From Bacteroidales bacterium UBA2295 (lineage in GTDB: Bacteria > Bacteroidota > Bacteroidia > Bacteroidales > Tenuifilaceae), in contig DDWD01000056.1 in assembly GCA_002345825.1 (NCBI GenBank), positions 7,946 to 19,361 on the forward strand: 11,416 nucleotides of DNA, given 5' to 3'. The translations under genes were made by a program, and so were the position numbers. Positions 7,148 to 11,416 of the stretch are shown here, piece after piece. Below the pieces are notes generated by a model. That model did no database searches and was not told the DNA's origin. It was given only the letters and a program-made list of their open reading frames with translations. Each line of letters opens with the position of its first letter. The stretch's first letter is position 1.

Positions 7148-7933
7148 TTACTGGATACAATAATTATTATGTACAGGATCCTGATTTAATAACACCGCTA
7201 ATTTTGAGTACAAATCGGGCAGCTCGTTCTGCAAATTTTTTGGGTTCTCAAAGAAATGCTCAACGGCCACGGCAAAAAACTCGCTGGCATTTGCTCCGGC
7301 ATACGACCTAAAAATATGAACCCCGCCAGAATTAATCTTCTCCATCTCAACCTTAGCAATTGCTAACACATCATTCAAAACGGCCTTTAAATTTACCATT
7401 GAACTATTTGAGGTTAAGATTGTGTGCATAAGAGCGTGTGCCATTTCATGCAGGCCAAGGTTAACGGCATCGTAGGGGTCATCAAAACCTTTCAAAAGTT
7501 TTTTTAGCGAGAAGCTGATTAGCCCTCCGGGGTGCACCTCGCCGTCGTGCACATTTCCTGTATGTGGATTTCGAAATGAATCGGGGTAAACAAAAACGGT
7601 TCGGAATTTTTTAAGGAAGTATTGCTGAAATCCGAAAGTGATTTGCACCATGGCCGCCACCACCATTAGCTTAACGGGTAGGGTTACCTCTGCGCCCATT
7701 CGGCCAACAATTTTCAGACTTTTTGTAAAGGAGTATGCGCGCTGTAGAAACCTCTTCTTTAATCTATCGTCGAGTTTACTGTAGTAAAGAGAATGCTGTC
7801 GGTAAAACCGATCCATTGCCCTAGCATCTGCTTTAGGGAAGTAAAAAAGCAGCCAAATGCTCCTTAGGAATAAAATATTAGCGCCTACAAACAAGGCAAT
7901 CGCCAATAGGTAAAACGGATCGGTAAAAGGCAT
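7148..7933 (-). CDS. mtfA: MtfA-like zinc metallopeptidase (M90 family), membrane-anchored
   Basis: The 261-residue protein carries the zinc motif H162-E163-M-A-H166 within NLGLHEMAHALMH (158-170). A second conserved segment, ASEFFAVAVEHFFENP (216-231), is where the glutamate ligand is expected (E218 or E225). Also typical for M90 are the beta region FRTVFVYPDSF (110-120) and GEVHPGGLISFS (131-142). Unlike E. coli MtfA, which is soluble and titrates the repressor Mlc, this protein starts with a membrane anchor (about 8-30). The anchor is preceded by a very short tail, so the peptidase would be cytoplasmic; no Mlc is visible here. A perfect TAnnTTTG element lies about 30 nt upstream of the ATG. 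It leads an apparent operon with the tandem PH-like protein and MBL hydrolase. Family call is firm; the symbol is by homology, and a role in glucose regulation should not be assumed. Confidence 0.85.
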   Translation of the reverse strand: MPFTDPFYLLAIALFVGANILFLRSIWLLFYFPKADARAMDRFYRQHSLYYSKLDDRLKKRFLQRAYSFTKSLKIVGRMGAEVTLPVKLMVVAAMVQITFGFQQYFLKKFRTVFVYPDSFRNPHTGNVHDGEVHPGGLISFSLKKLLKGFDDPYDAVNLGLHEMAHALMHTILTSNSSMVNLKAVLNDVLAIAKVEMEKINSGGVHIFRSYAGANASEFFAVAVEHFFENPKNLQNELPDLYSKLAVLLNQDPVHNNYCIQ

Positions 7934-7964
7934 CAGCGTTAGGGTCTTAGTGAATTCTAAAAAC

Positions 7965-7972
7965 CAAAAGTA
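7965..7972 (-). promoter_or_regulatory. Predicted -7 element for the mtfA-like operon
   Basis: On the minus strand this reads TACTTTTG, an exact TAnnTTTG match about 30 nt before the ATG at 7933. The only nearby TTTG that could serve as -33 is 15 nt upstream (7988-7991), shorter than the usual 19-21 nt spacing and inside the T tract of the tRNA terminator. The -7 box is persuasive; the -33 is not. Confidence 0.45.
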
Positions 7973-7988
7973 TGAAAATTACACATAC

Positions 7989-8015
7989 AAAAAAACCCAG
8001 CCGTTAAGCTGGGTT
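7989..8015 (-). terminator. Intrinsic terminator of tRNA-Leu
   Basis: On the minus strand AACCCAGC (8015-8008) and GCTGGGTT (8001-7994) form an 8-bp stem with a 6-nt loop (TTAACG), followed by a run of T residues through 7989. It begins immediately after the encoded CCA end of the tRNA, so it ends this single-gene transcript and isolates it from the downstream mtfA-like operon. Confidence 0.9.
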
Positions 8016-8100
8016 TGGTGCGGATAGAGGGACTCGAACCCCCACGCCTTTCGGCACTAGATCCTAAGTCTAGCGCGGCTACCAATTACGCCATATCCGC
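8016..8100 (-). tRNA. tRNA-Leu(UAG)
   Basis: The minus strand folds as a complete class II tRNA. The acceptor stem GCGGATA pairs with TATCCGC. The D arm contains AATTGGTAGC. The anticodon stem CTAGA/TCTAG encloses loop CTTAGGA, giving anticodon UAG (reads CUA leucine codons). The long variable arm GCC-GAAA-GGC is typical of tRNA-Leu, and the T arm carries GTTCGAGTC. The discriminator base is A (8019), followed by a genomically encoded CCA (8018-8016). Everything is intact. Confidence 0.97.
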
Positions 8101-8111
8101 AATTGCGGTTG

Positions 8112-8142
8112 CAAATGTACAACCTTTTTTATTACCTGCAAA
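8112..8142 (-). promoter_or_regulatory. Bacteroidota-type promoter of tRNA-Leu
   Basis: On the minus strand TTTG (8142-8139) is followed by exactly 19 nt and then TACATTTG (8119-8112), a full match to the TTTG-N19-TAnnTTTG consensus of the Bacteroidota primary sigma factor. Transcription would begin near 8105, a few bases before the mature tRNA 5' end at 8100. Confidence 0.85.
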
Positions 8143-8445
8143 CATTTAGTGAAAATATTTGCATTAGAGAATCAAAAAACATTCAAGGATCTATCCATCG
8201 GTAAATTGTATGATTAGTGGCAGAGTGCGAAGTGGTTTCTTATCGCACAATTACAGAATGATACGGGTCACAAACCTTGATATTACTATGGTGGCTGACA
8301 GTAATTATACAATATGTTTGGTTTTCGCGCTTTATTGTGTTCTGCCCTCCTGTACGTTTGGACTGCCATACTCTTTGATAAGTTTTGGTTTGTCTGTCGG
8401 CTTTTTATGTGACTTGGCAATGTGTATGGATGCGAAGAGATGGCA
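8143..8445. other. Gene-free T-rich stretch between tRNA promoter and restriction enzyme gene
   Basis: I see no supported gene here. A plus-strand reading frame (8210-8518) exists, but its product resembles nothing I know and it runs into the 3' end of the restriction enzyme on the other strand. The stretch is strongly T-biased on the plus strand: in 8341-8400 I count 25 T against 7 A. TTTGG recurs at 8317, 8357 and 8384. A 6-bp inverted repeat (GTGCGA 8225-8230 / TCGCAC 8243-8248) has no T tract and is not a convincing terminator. It may be decayed or extragenic repeat DNA marking the edge of the restriction-modification insertion. Confidence 0.4.
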
Positions 8446-9765
8446 TTATTTAATCACGTTTACAATTTCGTTGATTTTGTACAAATTAGGCAAAAACTTT
8501 GACTTAATTCTAAACTGACTACGTTTCTTAATCTTTGGGTTTGTTGATATATTTTCAAGTTTAATCCCTGGGTCATAATAGATATTTCCTAAAGCCATTT
8601 GATAAAGAAATAATTGAAAATCAGTCCCTGTTCCAAGAATCACGTTGTTACCATATTTGTATTTTCTATCTTCTGATGAAATTGATTGTGAAGGAACATA
8701 ACATGCTTTATCGTGTTTTCTGTTCCAATGCAAAAGCATAGATGCAAAACTCCACGAGGCAGTCTCATTTTCATTTTTGTCAAGTAATGCAATCTTGCCG
8801 TTTGTGTTTCTAATTTTTCCACTTTCAAGGTCAAATCCTATCAATCTCATTTCTAATTGAGTTGTAGGATGAATCATACCAACTTTATGGATTCCGCCAA
8901 AATTTAACCTGTCAGGTCTTCCCATTTTATCAGGATAACCATAAGTCTTTATAAAATAATCTGCGCCATGAGTTTTATAAATCCCATCAGTTGGTTCAGG
9001 TGTCATAAGAGTTATTACGGCTGAGTTTACACGCTCAAAATTAGTAACTCCGAATTGCTTAATTTCCCAACCCATGAAGTCTGGTTCAGAATATCCATTA
9101 GGTGTTACTCCCAACTCGGCTTCTAAAGTATAACCACCACAATTGGGGGCTTTACAAGGTAAAATATTTCCTTTAGAGTCTAAACGTTTTGAGACAATCC
9201 AATCGAGTTTATGTATTCGTGCCAGTTCTTTTAACAATATGTCTCTATTGTTTTTAGATTGAGGTAAGTTAATGATTGAAAACACTCCATGCGTCCCAAT
9301 GTCTTTTTCTATGTCAAACTCTTTTGCGATTGTTGATTCGGGATGTGCAACGTATCCTAATATTTGACCAGTATTGCTCACTGAAATAAAAAGTACTCTT
9401 CCTGCCAACCGTTGGGTCATTAATTCAGAAGGAGCATAATGTGAACCTTTAAGAAAACCTGAAAATCTAACTTCTGGATATTTTGGATATAATATTAATT
9501 GTGAATGTGGAGCAAGGACTAAATTTCCATCATCTTTTATCCATAAAAAATTTATAGATGCTTTAAATCGTTCTCTTTTCCAGTCCCCGGCTTCTACAGT
9601 TTCAATACTTGATATTGGTAAAACATTAAGAATATCAAAACTGCCTCCAAGATATACTTGGTTCTTTGAATTGTCATTTGGCGCAAGTTTCTTTACATAG
9701 ATTGATTTACAACCGTTTGCAATTAGTAGGTTTTTAAGGTTATTTAGATTCATGGAATTCATCAA
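8446..9765 (-). CDS. Type II restriction endonuclease: EcoRII-N-like B3 domain fused to MvaI/BcnI-type nuclease
   Basis: The 439-residue protein has two parts. The N-terminal part (about 1-165) includes SIYVKKLAPNDNSKNQVYLG (21-40), matching the K-L-x-x-ND-x(n)-HQ/NQ-V-x-L start of B3-like DNA-binding domains in EcoRII-N and related enzymes. The C-terminal part (about 170-439) resembles the MvaI/BcnI family: GGYTLEAELG (210-219) precedes D229-FMGW-E234-I-K236, the D-x4-E-x-K catalytic signature I recall for MvaI. The same architecture is known from UbaLAI, a monomeric type IIE enzyme cutting CCWGG (from memory). With the Dcm-like methylase next door, CCWGG or a close variant is the likely target. 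The ATG at 9765 overlaps the methylase 3' end by 26 nt; ATGs at 9762 and 9753 are alternatives, and all lie inside the overlap. The frame is intact, so the enzyme may be active. Base composition is AT-richer than the neighbouring operons. Confidence 0.85.
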   Translation of the reverse strand: MMNSMNLNNLKNLLIANGCKSIYVKKLAPNDNSKNQVYLGGSFDILNVLPISSIETVEAGDWKRERFKASINFLWIKDDGNLVLAPHSQLILYPKYPEVRFSGFLKGSHYAPSELMTQRLAGRVLFISVSNTGQILGYVAHPESTIAKEFDIEKDIGTHGVFSIINLPQSKNNRDILLKELARIHKLDWIVSKRLDSKGNILPCKAPNCGGYTLEAELGVTPNGYSEPDFMGWEIKQFGVTNFERVNSAVITLMTPEPTDGIYKTHGADYFIKTYGYPDKMGRPDRLNFGGIHKVGMIHPTTQLEMRLIGFDLESGKIRNTNGKIALLDKNENETASWSFASMLLHWNRKHDKACYVPSQSISSEDRKYKYGNNVILGTGTDFQLFLYQMALGNIYYDPGIKLENISTNPKIKKRSQFRIKSKFLPNLYKINEIVNVIK

Positions 9766-10924
9766 ATACTTTTACAACTTGCTTTGCTATAGCATGCATT
9801 AACGGTGAAACAACAGAATTACCAAATTGTCGATAAGCTTGATTATCTGAAACAGGGATAATAAAATCATCGGGAAATCCTTGTAGTCTTGCGCATTCTC
9901 GGGGTGTTAACCGTCTTGGATTTATACCTTCTTGCGGAATTAATATTTCAGAACCATCTTTATAATATCGAGCACTAATAGTACGACTTATCCCGTCCAA
10001 ATTAGTTAATCCAAAGCCAAAACCATTTCCTTTAGCTTTGTGTTTGGCAGCATAGTTTTGCAAGTAATTCCATAGCTTATCAGAAAGCGTATATTTTGAA
10101 TCAGCCTTATCTTCCAATATTTCCCGAATTATTCTTTTGGGTTTGGGTAATTCTGGAAATTCAAAATTATCATTGCCTTTAAATACTTCACGGTCAAAAC
10201 CAACAATAATTATCCTCTCACGGTGTTGTGGTACAAAATGCTTTCCGTCTAATACACGGAAATGCACTGTATAACCTAATTCATCTAATGAATTATAAAT
10301 TACCTCAAAAGTCCTTCCTTTGTCATGAGCAACAAGGTTTTTTACATTTTCAAGCATAAAAGCCTTTGGTCTTTTTTCTTTTAAAATCCTAGCTATGTCA
10401 AAAAATAAAGTTCCCTGAGTTTCATCAAGAAAGCCGTGTTTTCGTCCAAGACTTTTTTTCTTTGAAACTCCGGCAATTGAAAAAGGTTGACAAGGGAATC
10501 CAGCTAATAGTATGTCATGGTCTGGAATACTTTTTTCGTCAATTACCGTAATATCTCCAAATGGAACTTCTCCAAAATTTGCCTCATAAGTAACTTTTGC
10601 AAACTTGTTATACTCTGATGAAAAAACACACTTTCCACCTGCTTTTTGGTATGCTAATCTGATTCCACCGATACCTGCAAAAAGGTCAATAAATTTGAAC
10701 TTTGGATTTTTAGGAGATGGGAAAGGAATATCCCAGTTAAAGTTCAATTTTTCTTGTCGGTCAAAGTCATATTTTGTAAGATATTTTAATGCTGGTTCCT
10801 CAAAGAATTGAGTAGCACCATTCCCTAAATTATGAAGATAATGGGTCACGAATGCCTGCTCATTTTCAATGTCTTTGAGTGGCTCAATATTTATCTTTTC
10901 TTTAAATTCAGAGTACTTTATCAT
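9740..10924 (-). CDS. dcm: Dcm/M.EcoRII-like DNA (cytosine-5) methyltransferase
   Basis: The 394-residue enzyme shows the m5C methylase motifs in order: I FIDLFAGIGG (78-87, AdoMet binding), IV AGFPCQPFS (141-149, catalytic C145), VI LENV (191-194), VIII QHRERI (233-238), IX RRLTPREC (337-344) and X YRQFGNSVV (364-372). The region before motif IX carries KYTLSDKLWNYLQ (277-289), KGNGFGFGL (298-306) and SARYYKDGSEILI (317-329). These closely match the target-recognition part of Dcm and M.EcoRII (CCWGG, inner C methylated); some relatives recognise CCNGG, so W versus N is not certain. The N-terminal extension of about 75 residues is also Dcm-like. It protects host DNA from the overlapping restriction enzyme. 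Its ATG is fixed by an ATGA overlap with the stop of the vsr remnant upstream, so the three genes were built as one operon. Confidence 0.92.
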   Translation of the reverse strand: MIKYSEFKEKINIEPLKDIENEQAFVTHYLHNLGNGATQFFEEPALKYLTKYDFDRQEKLNFNWDIPFPSPKNPKFKFIDLFAGIGGIRLAYQKAGGKCVFSSEYNKFAKVTYEANFGEVPFGDITVIDEKSIPDHDILLAGFPCQPFSIAGVSKKKSLGRKHGFLDETQGTLFFDIARILKEKRPKAFMLENVKNLVAHDKGRTFEVIYNSLDELGYTVHFRVLDGKHFVPQHRERIIIVGFDREVFKGNDNFEFPELPKPKRIIREILEDKADSKYTLSDKLWNYLQNYAAKHKAKGNGFGFGLTNLDGISRTISARYYKDGSEILIPQEGINPRRLTPRECARLQGFPDDFIIPVSDNQAYRQFGNSVVSPLMHAIAKQVVKVFDEFHESK

Positions 10925-11340
10925 GGTTTTCTACCTTCAATTGCTTGTTCAATTTTTTATACACAAATGTCAAGATTTTTTTTTAAATTCTTCGCTCTAA
11001 AAACTAATTACTTGCCAACCGTTTTTAACAAATTCTCATTCGCAACTTTATCTCACTTAATATTTCTTTCAATTTTTTGGTGCCAAAACTCAGTATTAGT
11101 TTTTAATTGATGCTTTCTAGTTTCACAATCTTTTCCGTGAAAATATTCACTATTACAGAATATTGCAATCTTATATTTTTTGAAAATAAAATCAGGTTTC
11201 CCAAAAACACCTTCATTATTTTTTCAATACCTCTATCTTTTTGACCATAAAGCCTTTTCGAGCAGCTCTTCAATCTTTGTACACTTGCTCTTTTTGGCTT
11301 TCATATTTTTCCGTCTCTGTTCCTTTGTCAACACATTCAT
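10921..11340 (-). pseudogene. vsr: vsr pseudogene (very-short-patch mismatch endonuclease)
   Basis: Reading from ATG 11340 to TGA 10921 gives 140 codons, a normal Vsr length, interrupted by five stops: TAG at 11235, TGA at 11226, TGA at 11055, TAA at 11010 and TAA at 10959. Between them Vsr features are clear: the start LTKEQRRKNMKAKKSK (4-19, cf. R-S-x-NMRAI), then IEELLEKALW, VFGKPDFIFKKYKIAIF (45-61), EYFHGKD (65-71), NTEFWHQKIERNI (82-94) and LDICV-x-KIEQAIEGRK at the end. From about 11022 to 10985 the matching frame is shifted (it reads NGWQVISF, then TAG, then SEEF) and returns by the A9 tract, indicating compensating indels. Vsr nicks T:G mismatches arising from deaminated 5mC at Dcm sites. 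Three different stop codons rule out simple recoding, and two (TGA for expected Arg) fit CGA to TGA changes. The final TGA still overlaps the methylase ATG (ATGA). Confidence 0.88.
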
Positions 11341-11416
11341 ATTACTTAAAGTTAGTTAACCCTTAGTGCGTCGGCATAAATATGGCTCCGTTGCAAGCTG
11401 AAGCATTGGCTTGTGT

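Noticed and set aside
8016..8100. tRNA-Leu as an integrase attachment site for the restriction-modification block.
   Set aside because: The block lies on the 5' (promoter) side, the tRNA 3' end is not duplicated at the right edge, and no integrase gene is present.
8210..8518. A 102-codon plus-strand reading frame next to the restriction enzyme.
   Set aside because: No recognisable family, no promoter or start context, odd Cys/Leu-rich composition caused by T bias, and a 73-nt overlap with the 3' coding end of the restriction enzyme on the opposite strand.
10832..11110. A 92-codon plus-strand frame rich in Phe and Leu.
   Set aside because: It is antisense to the methylase start and to the vsr remnant; the minus strand gives clear Vsr sequence, so this frame is a shadow.
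10921..11340. Alternative genetic code or programmed readthrough as an explanation for the vsr stops.
   Set aside because: TAG, TGA and TAA all occur, a frame shift is also needed, and neighbouring genes use these codons as normal stops.
11341..11416. Possible attC/integron-like or recombination site to the right of vsr (GTTAACC, and a CAAGC/GCTTG inverted repeat at 11394-11413).
   Set aside because: The core-site consensus (RYYYAAC ... GTTRRRY) is not met on either strand, the repeat is only 5 bp, and the window ends before a partner site could be seen.

Overview
The window looks like chromosomal DNA of a member of the Bacteroidota. This rests on promoters of the TTTG-N19-TAnnTTTG type rather than sigma70 type (clearest upstream of the tRNA gene), AT-rich sequence in place of strong Shine-Dalgarno sites before starts, and several gene families common in that phylum: an NTT-type transporter fused to HEAT repeats, a single-cysteine thioredoxin-like lipid-free secreted protein, and a DUF4190/DUF2752 membrane-protein cluster. 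I cannot place it below phylum level.

Layout. (1) 1-3081, minus strand: a queuosine-precursor transporter (yhhQ family) whose stop codon overlaps the start of a large NTT/ADP-ATP-carrier-like protein with a HEAT-repeat tail; the latter runs off the left edge. (2) 3082-3349: a divergent promoter region. (3) 3350-5329, plus strand: an exported thioredoxin-like protein followed by three small membrane proteins, the last a cysteine-free DUF2752 protein. (4) 5312-7933, minus strand: an M90 (MtfA-like) zinc peptidase, a protein with two copies of a 2TM + PH-like unit, and a YtnP/AiiA-like metallo-beta-lactamase-fold hydrolase, apparently one operon. Its 3' end overlaps the convergent plus-strand gene by 18 bp, and its best terminator lies about 70 bp further on, inside that opposing gene. 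(5) 8016-8100, minus: tRNA-Leu(UAG) with its own promoter, encoded CCA and terminator. (6) 8101-8445: a gene-free T-rich stretch. (7) 8446-11340, minus: a type II restriction-modification locus in the order vsr (dead) - dcm-like methyltransferase - restriction enzyme, AT-richer than its surroundings.

The restriction-modification locus is the most distinctive part. The methyltransferase resembles Dcm/M.EcoRII in its target-recognition region. The restriction enzyme joins an EcoRII-N-like B3 DNA-binding domain to an MvaI/BcnI-type nuclease domain with D-x4-E-x-K. Both point to a CCWGG-type target. Directly upstream is a hitherto unmarked vsr (very-short-patch mismatch endonuclease) gene that is recognisable from end to end but carries five in-frame stops and a locally shifted reading frame. 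It still ends in an ATGA overlap with the methyltransferase start. The locus therefore seems to have lost the repair enzyme that normally counters 5-methylcytosine deamination, while methylase and nuclease remain open.

No CRISPR array, transposase, integrase or phage gene was seen.
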